A stretch of DNA of 45,350 nucleotides from Bacillota bacterium (GCA_018903255.1 JAHIQT010000060.1:1-45350), one strand, 5' to 3'; counted from the stretch's first letter, positions 10,541 through 21,091 are shown. Numbers and translations are program-made. Notes: generated from the letters alone by a model not told the origin.

Positions 10541-10575
10541 AAAACACCTGTCGGCTTGACGTCGGCAGGTGTTTT
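10541..10575 (+). terminator. Rho-independent terminator
   Basis: AAAACACCTG ... CAGGTGTTTT hairpin. Confidence 0.8.
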
Positions 10576-10617
10576 CGATAGAATGGGATAAATATTAGTC
10601 AAAAGGAGGCGAAGAGC

Positions 10618-11993
10618 ATGCCGGTCAATTCATTTGAAGATTACCCGATGTCCTGGAGACCGACGCTAAATGATAAGGTTAAACCGCTTTATCTGTCGCT
10701 GGCTCACCAGTTGGAGCAGGACATTAAAGCGGGACATCTGCTGCCCGGAACTAAACTGCCGCCTCAGCGGGAACTGGCAGATTTTCTCGATATTAACGTC
10801 AGCACCGTGTCCAAAGCCTGTAAAGTTTGTGAGTTAAAAGGCCTTCTCAGTGCCACGGTCGGTAGTGGCACCTTTGTATCCTTTGATGCGCTGGCAAATG
10901 CTTACCTATTGCCGGATGATAAACCACGAAACTTGATTGAATTGGGAGCAGTTTTTCCGGATACCGCCACTTTTGAACCGTTAATCGGTTGTTTAAAAGA
11001 AATGCTAAACGAAGCGGATGCCGATAAACTGTTTAATTACAGCCGACCCAACGCCGATATCTGGTTAAAGGATACTGCGGTTAAGCTAATGGAAAAAGGT
11101 GGCTTCAGTCCGGGATCGGCGAGTATTCTGTTTTCTAACGGCGGCCAAAATGCGATCACGGCCATTCTTGCCGGGCTGTGCCGTCACGGCGATAAAATTG
11201 GAGCCGATCCCCACACCTATTCCGGGCTTAAAACGACCGCTTCGATGTTAGGAATCCAGCTAACCCCGATCCGTCATCGTGACGGAGAAATGGATGATGA
11301 AGCACTGCTTGATGCTTGTCGTAATGAAAATATCAAGGGTATTTATCTAATCACAACCCCACCACCCATACCATCTCTACTGAGCGGCGCAGGGCTTTGG
11401 CCGAAATTGCCAGCGACCAGGATATCTTTATCATCGAAGACGGTGCCTACCATTTGCTTAGTCAAAATGCCCAGCCAGCGGTGGCCTCTTTTGCTCCAGA
11501 CCATACCATCTATATTGCCAGTATGTCAAAAACTTTGGCTCCTGGCTTACGCATGGCCTATCTGTCAGTGCCTCAGGCTTATCGAAAGCCGGTTTCGAAA
11601 GCCCTGTATAATCTAAACATATCGGTGTCGCCGTTAATGGCAGTGCTGGCGGCCCGGGTCATCGTTTCTGGACAGTTGGATCAATTTATAAAAAGTCACC
11701 AGCACAATGCCAGACAGCGCAATAAACTAGTCAATCGCTACTTACGGGACTACACATGTCATGGCGATGAAACGGGAATATTTCGTTGGCTGGAGTTGCC
11801 GGGAACCATTAGCGGATCAGCCTTTGAAACGCTGGCAATGGAAAAGGGGGTTCGGGTTTACGGCGCTGAGCGATTTACGGTCGGAAATAACTTACCCAGC
11901 CGGGCTGTTCGGATGTCTGTCTGTGCTCCGGAAACCTTGACCGAACTTGAACAAGCACTGTTAATTTTAAAAAACCTCCTCGATCAGTTGTAA
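10618..11993 (+). pseudogene. MocR-type GntR/aminotransferase regulator, disrupted by frameshift near 11352-11365
   Basis: N-terminal GntR wHTH (LPPQRELADFLDINVSTVSKACKVCELKGLL) in frame 1 to about 11352; aminotransferase part NPTTHTISTERRRALAEIASDQDIFIIEDGAYH in frame 3, including SMSKTLAPGLRMAYL. Confidence 0.85.
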
Positions 11994-12005
11994 GTTTTAA
12001 ATTTG

Positions 12006-12042
12006 TACGCCATACATTTAATTTATTGTGTGGCGTATTTTT
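12006..12042 (+). terminator. Rho-independent terminator
   Basis: TACGCCATACA ... TGTGTGGCGTA followed by TTTTT. Confidence 0.75.
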
Positions 12043-12094
12043 GCGTGTTAAAATAAGGCTCAAATCAAACTGCGGGTGAAGGGAGTAAGTTATC

Positions 12095-12841
12095 ATGAAA
12101 AGTTTTATTTTTGCCTTTAAACAGGCGATACCAGTTTTTTTCCCCTATCTGTTTATTGGCATTGCTTTTGGAGTTTTAATGGATGAGGCCGGCTACAGTG
12201 CTGGTTGGTCATTTTTGTCCGGCGTTTTCATATATGCTGGCTCGATGCAGATTGTTTTGGTTTCGCTGCTTACCGCGGGAGCCTCGCTAGGGACGATTGC
12301 GCTGATGACCTTTTTTGTCAATGCCCGACATATTTTTTATGGTATTGCCTTCATTGATCAATTCCGCAAGATGGGTCGACGCTACCCCTATATGGTTTTA
12401 ACCCTTACCGACGAGGTTTATTCGATTCTTTGCAGCATCGATTATCCGGATGATGTCGATATCCGGAAGACCGATTTTTTTATCACCCTGATGCTTCATC
12501 TGGTCTGGATTCTTAGCTGTGTCGCCGGAGCCCTGTTTGGTCAGTTGCTACCCTATGATCTGGCTGGCATCGAATTTTCAGCTACGGCTTTTTTTATTAC
12601 CGTCTGTATGAATCAATGGGAGGCGATGGATTTTCATTTGCCAGCAATCACTGGACTAACTTGCGCATTGGTCTTTTATTTCATCCTGGGAGCCAGTCAG
12701 TTTATTTTGCCAGCGTTAACAGTTAGCGTCCTGGTGTTGATGATGATGAAATCCCGATCAAACAATCAAAAAAAGCCTGACATGATTAAATTGGAAACCA
12801 CTTTAACAAGGCAAGTTGAGGAAATCAGCCATGAGTATTAA
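12095..12841 (+). CDS. azlC: AzlC family branched-chain amino acid exporter, large subunit
   Basis: 248 aa, AzlC-like FLSGVFIYAGSMQIVLVSLLTAGASLGTIALMTFFVNARHIFYG. Confidence 0.9.
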   Translation: MKSFIFAFKQAIPVFFPYLFIGIAFGVLMDEAGYSAGWSFLSGVFIYAGSMQIVLVSLLTAGASLGTIALMTFFVNARHIFYGIAFIDQFRKMGRRYPYMVLTLTDEVYSILCSIDYPDDVDIRKTDFFITLMLHLVWILSCVAGALFGQLLPYDLAGIEFSATAFFITVCMNQWEAMDFHLPAITGLTCALVFYFILGASQFILPALTVSVLVLMMMKSRSNNQKKPDMIKLETTLTRQVEEISHEY

Positions 12842-13175
12842 TTGGATTGACACCGTTGAAGCGCTGACCGTTGTAGCACTGGTTACTATTTTTACACGTT
12901 CTCTGCCATTTTTGTTCTTTGGTGGTAAAAAAGAGCTGCCAGATACAGTCCGCTATCTGGGAACTGTTTTGCCGGCCGCGATTATGATTATTCTAGTCGT
13001 TTTTTGTCTGCGAAACATTTGCCTGGTCGCCTATCCCTTCGGTTTACCGGAGCTGTTAAGCGTTGCTACGGTGATCCTCGTTCATCGCATCAAAAAAAAC
13101 GTCTTTCTCAGCATCATCGCTGGAACCGGACTTTACATGGTGCTAACCCGAACCCTGTTTATGATTGCAAGCTGA
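12831..13175 (+). CDS. azlD: AzlD family small subunit
   Basis: About 114 aa hydrophobic protein overlapping azlC by 11 nt; LPFLFFGGKKELPDTVRYLGTVLPAAIM. Confidence 0.88.
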   Translation: MSINWIDTVEALTVVALVTIFTRSLPFLFFGGKKELPDTVRYLGTVLPAAIMIILVVFCLRNICLVAYPFGLPELLSVATVILVHRIKKNVFLSIIAGTGLYMVLTRTLFMIAS

Positions 13176-13342
13176 CTACCAGAAGAATCGCTCTCATACG
13201 TCCGGTTTAGAATAGTTATTAAAAAAATTTAATCTTCGCTGTTTAAGTATTTATTATGCCCGACTAATGCGGTATAATAAAATCACCAGGCTTTACAAGC
13301 TGAGGCATATGAAAAGGATGCAGAAATATACAGGGGGATCGG

Positions 13343-13765
13343 ATGAACAAAAGGATGAGATCAAAATTATTTGCCATATTAATGATGACAGGTCTGTTAT
13401 TATTGGTAGCCAGCGGCTGTATCCGCACGCATACCTACGGTGGCGGGGTGTATACCGGCGAATGGAAAGATGACAAGCCCAACGGTTATGGTAAGTTTGT
13501 TTACTCCCAGGATGTAATCTACGAGGGCGAATGGAAGGATGGCAAGCTTCATGGTCAGGGGATTGCCACTGGTTATGAGGGAACAAGATTTGAAGGTGAA
13601 TGGAAATACGGCAAGCTCGATGGTTACGGGACCAAGAGCGACAATGGCAATACCTATGTCGGCGAGTTTAAAGAGGGCATGATGCATGGCAAAGGTACCC
13701 TGACGATGGCGGACGGCACTAGCTATGTGGGAACCTTTGTCAAGGATCAATACGTTGGACCATAA
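13343..13765 (+). CDS. MORN-repeat lipoprotein
   Basis: Signal peptide and lipobox LLLVASGC; repeats YTGEWKDDKPNGYG, YEGEWKDGKLHGQG, FEGEWKYGKLDGYG, YVGEFKEGMMHGKG, YVGTF. Confidence 0.88.
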   Translation: MNKRMRSKLFAILMMTGLLLLVASGCIRTHTYGGGVYTGEWKDDKPNGYGKFVYSQDVIYEGEWKDGKLHGQGIATGYEGTRFEGEWKYGKLDGYGTKSDNGNTYVGEFKEGMMHGKGTLTMADGTSYVGTFVKDQYVGP

Positions 13766-13787
13766 ATAATATTGTCAGTAGTTAAGA

Positions 13788-13818
13788 AACAGCATCGATT
13801 TTTGATGCTGTTTTTTTA
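13788..13818 (+). terminator. Rho-independent terminator
   Basis: AACAGCATC-gattttt-GATGCTGTT then T-run. Confidence 0.85.
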
Positions 13819-13994
13819 TAATCATTCTTGACAGGAGCATAAAACTAGTGTAGACTTACTAAGTAGGAACACTAATATTTGCAGTGGTTGATCGAAAGTC
13901 GCCGCGCTATCAAATATGAGCGCCGACCAGGTAGATTATTATGATATAGTGCTGCAACCATTTATGGATTATTAAATGAAGGACTGATGGAGTT

Positions 13995-14690
13995 ATGGAT
14001 ATCGTTGAACGACTGACACAATTTGGACTGACAAGGCACGAGGCCTCAATTTATTTAACCCTGCTTGCCGAAGGCGACTTAAATGGCTACGAGGTGGCAA
14101 AGACAACCGGTATTTCGCGGTCTAATGCTTACACATCGCTGGCATCGCTCGTCGAAAAAGGCGGGGCTTATGTCATGGAGGAAGCAACCATTCGCTACAC
14201 CCCAGTGGCTATTTCCGAATTCTGTGAAAATAAGATCCGTAAACTGCAAGAATCCAAACAAGATCTGATCGCCACCATTCCCACAAAACGGGATGCAGTC
14301 GCAGGTTATATTACCATTAAAGGGGAGATTAACATCCTCAATAAACTACGCAACATGATTCTGGAAGCCCAGGAACGGATCTATATTTCAGTGCCTGATC
14401 AGATTCTAAAAACCGTGTTGCCGGATATTGAAGCAGCAATTAATCGGGACATCAAGATGGTCATCATCACCAATGGATCCTTGCCGCTGGCCGGGGCGAT
14501 TGTCCATATCGCTGCTCAGCCGCTCCAGCAGATTCGGCTGATTGCCGATTCAACTAATGTTCTCACTGGCGATGTCAGTAACGGCGAACATTCCACCTGT
14601 CTCTATTCCCGCAAGCGCAATCTGGTGGATTTATTTAAAGACGCAATGAAAAATGAAATAAAGCTCATTGAAATGACGAAAGGAAATTAA
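13995..14690 (+). CDS. TrmB-family transcriptional regulator
   Basis: N-terminal wHTH LTQFGLTRHEASIYLTLLAEGDLNGYEVAKTTGISRSNAYTSLASLVEKG; C-terminal PLD-like sensor region. Confidence 0.85.
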   Translation: MDIVERLTQFGLTRHEASIYLTLLAEGDLNGYEVAKTTGISRSNAYTSLASLVEKGGAYVMEEATIRYTPVAISEFCENKIRKLQESKQDLIATIPTKRDAVAGYITIKGEINILNKLRNMILEAQERIYISVPDQILKTVLPDIEAAINRDIKMVIITNGSLPLAGAIVHIAAQPLQQIRLIADSTNVLTGDVSNGEHSTCLYSRKRNLVDLFKDAMKNEIKLIEMTKGN

Positions 14691-14691
14691 T

Positions 14692-15945
14692 ATGAAAAAA
14701 ACTTTTGTAAACAAAGAAAAGTTAGAAGAAATAGTCAAACAATTCCCAACCCCCTTCCATCTCTATGACGAAAAGGGAATCCGCGAAAATGTCCGAAACC
14801 TGCAGGAAGCTTTTTCCTGGAATAAGGGCTATAAAGAATACTTTGCTGTCAAGGCGACGCCCAACCCAACCATTCTGCAGATTTTAAAAGAAGAAGGCTG
14901 TGGGGTGGACTGCTCCTCTTATACTGAACTGATGATGTCCGATACGGTTGGTTTCTCCGGAGCGGATATTATGTTTACCTCCAATGTGACGCCAACAGAA
15001 GATTTTGTTTTGGCCCGCAAACTGGATGCCCTGATTACCCTGGACGATATCACCCACATCGACTTCTTAGAAGAGGTCGCGGGACTGCCGGAAACGATCA
15101 GTTGCCGCTTTAATCCCGGCGGCGACTTTGTTATCGATAACGCCATTATGGATACCCCTCAGGCAGCTAAATATGGCTTTACCCGGGAACAAATGACTCA
15201 AGGATTTAAGATCCTAAAAAGCAAAGGGGTTAAACACTTTGGGATCCACGCTTTTTTAGCCAGCAATACCATTGCCAATGAGTATTACCCGGCGCTGGCG
15301 CGGATTCTTTTCCAGACCGCTGTCGAGCTCAATCAGGAGACCGGTGCTCATATTGCCTTTATTAATTTGTCAGGCGGCGTCGGCATTCCCTACCTGCCCG
15401 ATCAGCAGCCCACCGATATTTTTGAAGTCGGCCGAGGCGTTCAAAAAGCCTTCGAAGAAATTCTGGTGCCGGCCGGAATGGGTGATATTGACATCTATAC
15501 CGAACTAGGCCGCTTTGTATTAGGACCGTTTGGCCATCTGGTCACCACTGCTCTTCATGAAAAGCATACCCATAAAGACTACATCGGCCTTGATGCCTGC
15601 GCCGCCAACCTGATGCGCCCCGCCATGTATGGCGCCTATCACCATATCACCGTGATGGGTAAGGAAGATGCCCCGCTCAATCACCGCTACGACGTCACTG
15701 GCGGCTTATGCGAAAACAATGATAAGTTTGCTGTCGACAGACAACTGCCTAAAATTGATATCGGTGATCTGGTTGTCCTACATGACACCGGCGCCCACGG
15801 TTTTGCGATGGGCTATAACTACAACGGCAAGCTGCGTTCCGCGGAAGTACTGCTAAAAGAAGACGGCTCTACCGAACTGATCCGTCGCGCCGAAACCCCA
15901 GACGACTACTTTGCCACCCTGGATTTTTCCAAGTGGACTAAATAA
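14692..15945 (+). CDS. lysA: Diaminopimelate decarboxylase
   Basis: PLP Lys motif EYFAVKATPNPTIL, fold type III decarboxylase motifs INLSGGVGIPY, ELGRFVLGPFG; one base after the TrmB stop. Confidence 0.88.
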   Translation: MKKTFVNKEKLEEIVKQFPTPFHLYDEKGIRENVRNLQEAFSWNKGYKEYFAVKATPNPTILQILKEEGCGVDCSSYTELMMSDTVGFSGADIMFTSNVTPTEDFVLARKLDALITLDDITHIDFLEEVAGLPETISCRFNPGGDFVIDNAIMDTPQAAKYGFTREQMTQGFKILKSKGVKHFGIHAFLASNTIANEYYPALARILFQTAVELNQETGAHIAFINLSGGVGIPYLPDQQPTDIFEVGRGVQKAFEEILVPAGMGDIDIYTELGRFVLGPFGHLVTTALHEKHTHKDYIGLDACAANLMRPAMYGAYHHITVMGKEDAPLNHRYDVTGGLCENNDKFAVDRQLPKIDIGDLVVLHDTGAHGFAMGYNYNGKLRSAEVLLKEDGSTELIRRAETPDDYFATLDFSKWTK

Positions 15946-16005
15946 TATCGCGTAGTCATTAACTGATACAATATAAAACGATAAAACGAAAGGAAAAAAA
16001 ATAAA

Positions 16006-17241
16006 ATGGCATTAATTAATGAAAATTATCTTAAATTACCCGGTTCTTACCTTTTTTCAGAGATAGCGAGACGGGTGGACGCTTATAAAACCGCTAATCC
16101 GGAGGCCAACATCATCCGCTTGGGGATTGGTGATGTGACCAAACCGCTGCCCCAAGCAGTGATCACCGGTCTGCACGCCGCTGTTGACGAAATGGCTGAC
16201 GAAAAAACCTTTAAGGGCTATGGCCCGGAACAAGGCTATGATTTCCTGCTGGAAAAAATTGTGGCGTTTGATTTTAAAAGCCGGGGGGTTGAGCTGGCCA
16301 CTGACGAAATATTTGTCAGTGATGGTTCCAAAAGCGATACTGCCAATTTTCAGGAAATATTCAGCCAGAATACCAAAATCGCGATCACCGATCCGGTTTA
16401 CCCGGTCTATGTCGACAGCAATGTCATGGCTGGCCGCAGTGGAACATTAGGCGCCGACGGTAAGTGGAGCGAGATGGTCTATATGGCCTGCACCGCTGAG
16501 AACGGCTTTGTGCCGCAATTGCCAACCGAAAAGGTGGATCTGATTTATCTGTGTTTCCCTAATAACCCGACCGGCACCACGATTAATAAAACAGAGCTAA
16601 AAAAATGGGTCGACTACGCCAAAGCCAACCAGGCCATAATTCTATACGATGCCGCCTACGAAGCCTATATTCAGGAAGACGATGTGGCGCATAGCATTTA
16701 CGAAATTGACGGCGCCAAAGAAGTAGCCATCGAATTCCGAAGCTTCTCCAAAAATGCCGGCTTCACCGGAACCCGCTGCTCTTATGTGGTAGTTCCTAAA
16801 GAAGTGATGGGCTATACCCAAGCGGGCCAACCGGTTGAAATCAATAAGCTGTGGAACCGCCGACACTGTACCAAATTTAATGGGGTTCCTTATATTATTC
16901 AAAAGGGTGCGGAAGCTGTTTATACGCAAGCTGGTCAAGAGCAGATTAAGGCACTCGTAAAATATTATATGCATAACGCCAAAATGATTCGAGAAGGAGT
17001 CGCCAGTACTGGGATTGAAGTTTTTGGCGGGGTGAATGCGCCTTATATCTGGTTAAAAACACCGGAAGGCCTGGACTCCTGGGGCTTCTTTGACAAACTG
17101 CTTAACGAGGTCAACATTGTTGGAACACCGGGTGTCGGTTTTGGCCCCAGTGGCGAAGGTTATTTCCGACTGACCGCCTTCGGCAGCAAGGAAAACACCG
17201 AAGAAGCGATCAGACGTTTTACCACTGAATTTAAACTGTAA
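16006..17241 (+). CDS. dapL: LL-diaminopimelate aminotransferase
   Basis: DapL motifs [59 protein letters not shown]. Confidence 0.95.
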   Translation: MALINENYLKLPGSYLFSEIARRVDAYKTANPEANIIRLGIGDVTKPLPQAVITGLHAAVDEMADEKTFKGYGPEQGYDFLLEKIVAFDFKSRGVELATDEIFVSDGSKSDTANFQEIFSQNTKIAITDPVYPVYVDSNVMAGRSGTLGADGKWSEMVYMACTAENGFVPQLPTEKVDLIYLCFPNNPTGTTINKTELKKWVDYAKANQAIILYDAAYEAYIQEDDVAHSIYEIDGAKEVAIEFRSFSKNAGFTGTRCSYVVVPKEVMGYTQAGQPVEINKLWNRRHCTKFNGVPYIIQKGAEAVYTQAGQEQIKALVKYYMHNAKMIREGVASTGIEVFGGVNAPYIWLKTPEGLDSWGFFDKLLNEVNIVGTPGVGFGPSGEGYFRLTAFGSKENTEEAIRRFTTEFKL

Positions 17242-17245
17242 AAGT

Positions 17246-17280
17246 AATGCCCGGCAAGGATGATTGTCCGGGCATTTTAT
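17246..17280 (+). terminator. Rho-independent terminator
   Basis: AATGCCCGG ... CCGGGCATT TT. Confidence 0.85.
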
Positions 17281-17351
17281 TTTTATGAAAAGTTTTATCA
17301 GATAAGTAGAATACTCAATGACTATTTAGCCTTAAAGAATCATTAAAAGTG

Positions 17352-17380
17352 TTGACACTTTTAGTAAAGTTACTTACAAT
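17352..17380 (+). promoter_or_regulatory. htpG promoter
   Basis: TTGACA (17352-17357), N17, TACAAT (17375-17380). Confidence 0.88.
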
Positions 17381-17384
17381 ATTG

Positions 17385-17411
17385 TTAGCACTCTTAAAGA
17401 AAGAGTGCTAA
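17385..17411 (+). promoter_or_regulatory. CIRCE element (HrcA operator)
   Basis: TTAGCACTC-N9-GAGTGCTAA, exact consensus. Confidence 0.97.
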
Positions 17412-17440
17412 CACAAGACAAGATGAAGAAGAGGTATGTT

Positions 17441-19336
17441 ATGGAAAAAAAGCAGTTTAAATCAGAATCCAAGCGTTTGATGGATTTGATGATCCATTCG
17501 ATTTACACCAACAAGGAAATATTTTTAAGAGAATTGATTTCAAATGCATCCGACGCCATCGACAAGGTTTACTACAAAACATTAACCGACAAAGATAAAA
17601 CCTTTAATAAGGACGACTATTACATCCGCATTCATCCCAACAAGGATAACCGCACCCTGACCATTGAAGATACCGGAATCGGGATGACCGCAGCGGAACT
17701 AGAAGACAACCTGGGCACCATTGCCAAAAGCGGCTCCAGCGATTTTAAGAACGACCAGGAAATGGAAGAAGATTTTGATATCATTGGCCAGTTTGGCGTC
17801 GGCTTCTATTCGGCCTTTATGGTATCCGACAAGGTTGAGGTCGAATCAAAGGCGCTTGACAGTGACAGCTCATTTGTCTGGATTTCGGAAGGAGCCGATG
17901 GTTATACCATTGAACCCGGCACCCGTAGCACCCATGGTTCAAAAATCACCCTCTATCTCAAAGAAAATTCTGAGGATAATAACTACGACGATTATTTAGA
18001 ACCCTATCGGATCCGCCACCTGGTTGAGCATTACTCCAACTTTATCCGTTACCCCATCAAGATGGTCGAGGAAAAGAGCCGGGTCAAGGAAGACACCAAA
18101 GACAGTGAAAATCCCGAATATGAAACCTATCTGGCAGATGATATCCTGAACTCGATGATCCCGATCTGGCGAAAAAATAAAAACGAGCTGACCGATGAGG
18201 ATTACAACAATTTCTATCACGATAAGCGGCTGGGCTTTGATGCCCCGCTGGCACATGTCCACCTGAGTATTGAAGGGGCGATGAGTTATAAAGCGATCCT
18301 TTATATCCCCGGTCAGGCACCCTTTGATTACTATACCAGAGACTATGAAAAAGGGCTGGAACTTTATTCAAACGGCGTCCTGATTATGGAAAAATGCAGT
18401 GAGCTGTTGCCAGATTACTTTAGTTTTGTCAAAGGGGTGGTAGATTCCGAGGATATCTCACTGAATATCTCCCGGGAAATGCTGCAGCAAGATCGTCAAC
18501 TGCGGTTGATCAGCCGTAAAATCGATACCCGAATTTCAGAAGAACTTAAAAAAATGCTCGAAAATGATCGTGAAACCTATGAGAAATTCTTTAAGGCCTT
18601 TGGCAATCAGATCAAGGTCGGCACCTACGATAAATGGGGACAGGACAAGGATAAACTCCAGGACTTCCTGCTCTTTTATTCGTCTAAAGAAGGCAAGCTG
18701 GTCACCCTTAAAGAATATGTGGAGCGGATGCCGGAGGATCAGAAATACATTTATTACGCCACCGGTTCATCGGTTAGCCAGCTTGAAAAACTGCCCCAGG
18801 TTTCAATTATTAAGAATAAAGACTATGAGATTCTCTACTTAACCGAAACCATCGATGAATTTGTGACTCAGACCTTACGACAATATCTGGATAAGGAATT
18901 CCGTTCGGTTTCCAGCCAGAATTTGGGTCTGGAAGCACCGGAAGACAGTCAAACCGATGAGGATACCGAAACATCGGAAGCGGATGAAAAACTACTGGAG
19001 AAAATGAAAGATCTGATCGGCGATGAGGTCATCAAGGTAAAAACGACAGCCCACCTGAAAGATGACGTGGCTTATCTTTCGACCGAAGGGGATCTCTCGA
19101 TCGAAATGGAAATGACCTTAAACACGATGCCCCAGGGTGGCGATGTCAAGGCTAAGAAAGTGCTGGAAATCAACAAGAACCATCCGGTTTATCAAAAACT
19201 GCAGACCTACTTTGAAGCAGATGATGAGCAGTTTGCCCTTTATACCGAGCTGCTTTACAATCAGGCGCGCCTGATTGCCGGATTGCCCCTTGACGACGTG
19301 GTTGCCTTTACCAAAAACATCAGCAAACTGATGTAG
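17441..19336 (+). CDS. htpG: Chaperone protein HtpG (Hsp90)
   Basis: KRLMDLMIHSIYTNKEIFLRELISNASDAIDK, IGQFGVGFYSAFMVSDKVEV, GVVDSEDISLNISREMLQ. Start 17441 chosen on RBS agaagagg; the provided ORF starts at 17405. Confidence 0.97.
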   Translation: MEKKQFKSESKRLMDLMIHSIYTNKEIFLRELISNASDAIDKVYYKTLTDKDKTFNKDDYYIRIHPNKDNRTLTIEDTGIGMTAAELEDNLGTIAKSGSSDFKNDQEMEEDFDIIGQFGVGFYSAFMVSDKVEVESKALDSDSSFVWISEGADGYTIEPGTRSTHGSKITLYLKENSEDNNYDDYLEPYRIRHLVEHYSNFIRYPIKMVEEKSRVKEDTKDSENPEYETYLADDILNSMIPIWRKNKNELTDEDYNNFYHDKRLGFDAPLAHVHLSIEGAMSYKAILYIPGQAPFDYYTRDYEKGLELYSNGVLIMEKCSELLPDYFSFVKGVVDSEDISLNISREMLQQDRQLRLISRKIDTRISEELKKMLENDRETYEKFFKAFGNQIKVGTYDKWGQDKDKLQDFLLFYSSKEGKLVTLKEYVERMPEDQKYIYYATGSSVSQLEKLPQVSIIKNKDYEILYLTETIDEFVTQTLRQYLDKEFRSVSSQNLGLEAPEDSQTDEDTETSEADEKLLEKMKDLIGDEVIKVKTTAHLKDDVAYLSTEGDLSIEMEMTLNTMPQGGDVKAKKVLEINKNHPVYQKLQTYFEADDEQFALYTELLYNQARLIAGLPLDDVVAFTKNISKLM

Positions 19337-19360
19337 TTTACAACCAGCTTTAAAGTTTGC

Positions 19361-19394
19361 AGGCCATAACGCACTGTTCGTTATGGCCTTTTAT
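19361..19394 (+). terminator. Rho-independent terminator
   Basis: AGGCCATAACG ... CGTTATGGCCT TTT. Confidence 0.85.
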
Positions 19395-19470
19395 CATGAC
19401 AGGGAGTCACTATAAAAATGGCTCGCTGTTTTATTTTTGTTAAGCTATTTAACAGCCAGGAGAAATGCTA

Positions 19471-21003
19471 ATGGGACTATTGGACGTCATTAATTTATCA
19501 CATTCGTTTGGTGATAAAATATTATATCAGGAAGCTTCCTTTGAATTATTCAAAGGCGAGCACATGGGGATTGTCGGACGTAATGGCACCGGGAAGACAA
19601 CCCTCGTCAATACCTTAATCGGAGAAATTATTCCCGATGGTGGGGAGATTCGCTGGCAAAAAGGGATCAAGGTCGGTTATCTGGATCAGCATGCTAAGAT
19701 TGATCAGGAGGTGACGGTGTTTGATTATCTAAAAACATCGTTTGCTGAGCTCTATCAAACCGAAGCCCAGCTGACCAAAATTTATGAAGAGATGGCCAAT
19801 GACTGCAGTGAAAAAGCCATGAACAGAGCCTCAGACCTGCAGAGTTTGCTGGAGAATTGCGGTTTTTATGAACTGGAAAGCCGGATCTTAAAAATTGCTG
19901 ACGGACTGGGAATTACCGCCCTGGGGATGGATAGCATTTTAGAACAGCTCAGTGGCGGACAGCGGGCCAAGGTTATTCTGGCCAAGCTGCTGCTGGAAGA
20001 ACCCAATGTCTTGCTTTTGGATGAGCCGACTAACTTTCTGGATAAAGAGCATGTCGAATGGCTGACTGACTATTTGAAAGCCTATGAGGGCACCTTTCTG
20101 GTGATATCCCATGATTTTGATTTTCTCGACAAGATCACCACCTGTGTCTGCGACATCGAGTTTTCGACCATCAAAAAATACAGCGGCAATATCACCAAGT
20201 TTATCAACTTAAAAGGGCTGCGACGAGAAAGCTATATCCGTGAATTTGAAGCCCAGAAAAAAGAAATTAAAAAGTTTGAGGACTATATTTCCAAAAACAA
20301 GGCTCGGGCTTCGACTGCCAGCATGGCCAAGAGCAGGCAAAAACAGTTGGATCGGATCGATCGGATTCCGCCACCAGAGTTGGTGCCAAAACCCAATTTC
20401 CGGTTGACTGCCACCCATATCTCCGACCAGCGATCCTTAACTGTTAAGGATCTGGAGATCGGTTATGATTATCCGCTATTAGCCAAATTGAATTTTAAAA
20501 TTGAGTCCGGCCAGAAAACGGTGATCACCGGCTTTAACGGGATCGGGAAATCAACCCTGCTAAAAACGCTGGTCAAACAGATTCCACCGATTTCGGGAAA
20601 ATTCAAGTTTGCTGATAACATCAAAATCGCTTATTTCGAGCAGGATCTCAATTGGGAAAACCCCAACCTGAACCCGATTCAGGTTGTTTCTGAGGTCTAT
20701 CCCAAGCTGTCTCAGAGTCAACTGCGGCGCTATCTGGCGCAGTGCGGTTTAAAAGCCAAAAGCATGCTCCAGGGGGTAGCCACCCTCAGTGGTGGCGAGC
20801 AGGCCAAGGTAAAAATCTGTATCCTGATGCTGACCAGCGCGAATTTCCTGATCCTTGATGAACCAACTAATCATCTCGATGCCGATGCAAAAGCAGTCCT
20901 AAAAAGCGAGCTGATCAAGTGGACTGGCAGTCTGATTCTGGTTTCACATGAAGCCTCCTTTTACGAAGATTGGGCCGAGCATATCATCAATATCGAGGGC
21001 TAA
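19471..21003 (+). CDS. ABC-F family ATPase
   Basis: Two ABC cassettes (GRNGTGKTTL, LSGGQRAKVILAKLLLEEPNVLLLDEPTNFLD; GFNGIGKSTL, LSGGEQAKVKICILMLTSANFLILDEPTNHLD). RBS ggaga supports 19471; the provided ORF starts at 19465. Confidence 0.92.
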   Translation: MGLLDVINLSHSFGDKILYQEASFELFKGEHMGIVGRNGTGKTTLVNTLIGEIIPDGGEIRWQKGIKVGYLDQHAKIDQEVTVFDYLKTSFAELYQTEAQLTKIYEEMANDCSEKAMNRASDLQSLLENCGFYELESRILKIADGLGITALGMDSILEQLSGGQRAKVILAKLLLEEPNVLLLDEPTNFLDKEHVEWLTDYLKAYEGTFLVISHDFDFLDKITTCVCDIEFSTIKKYSGNITKFINLKGLRRESYIREFEAQKKEIKKFEDYISKNKARASTASMAKSRQKQLDRIDRIPPPELVPKPNFRLTATHISDQRSLTVKDLEIGYDYPLLAKLNFKIESGQKTVITGFNGIGKSTLLKTLVKQIPPISGKFKFADNIKIAYFEQDLNWENPNLNPIQVVSEVYPKLSQSQLRRYLAQCGLKAKSMLQGVATLSGGEQAKVKICILMLTSANFLILDEPTNHLDADAKAVLKSELIKWTGSLILVSHEASFYEDWAEHIINIEG

Positions 21004-21055
21004 AAAGGGTCCGGTAGTCTGCTTCAAGGAAAAATGCCGAATAAGCGACTGCTAA

Positions 21056-21091
21056 AAAAAACGACTTAATCATATGATTAAGTCGTTTTTT
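21056..21091. terminator. Bidirectional terminator palindrome
   Basis: AAAAAACGACTTAATCAT|ATGATTAAGTCGTTTTTT between convergent genes. Confidence 0.9.

Noticed and set aside
13820-13994. Lysine riboswitch (L box) upstream of the TrmB-lysA-dapL cluster
   Set aside because: None of the conserved L-box sequence blocks was recognisable.
19334-19336. htpG TAG as another readthrough site
   Set aside because: The protein is complete at ISKLM, the extension is only 10 codons and runs into the terminator; treated as a true stop.
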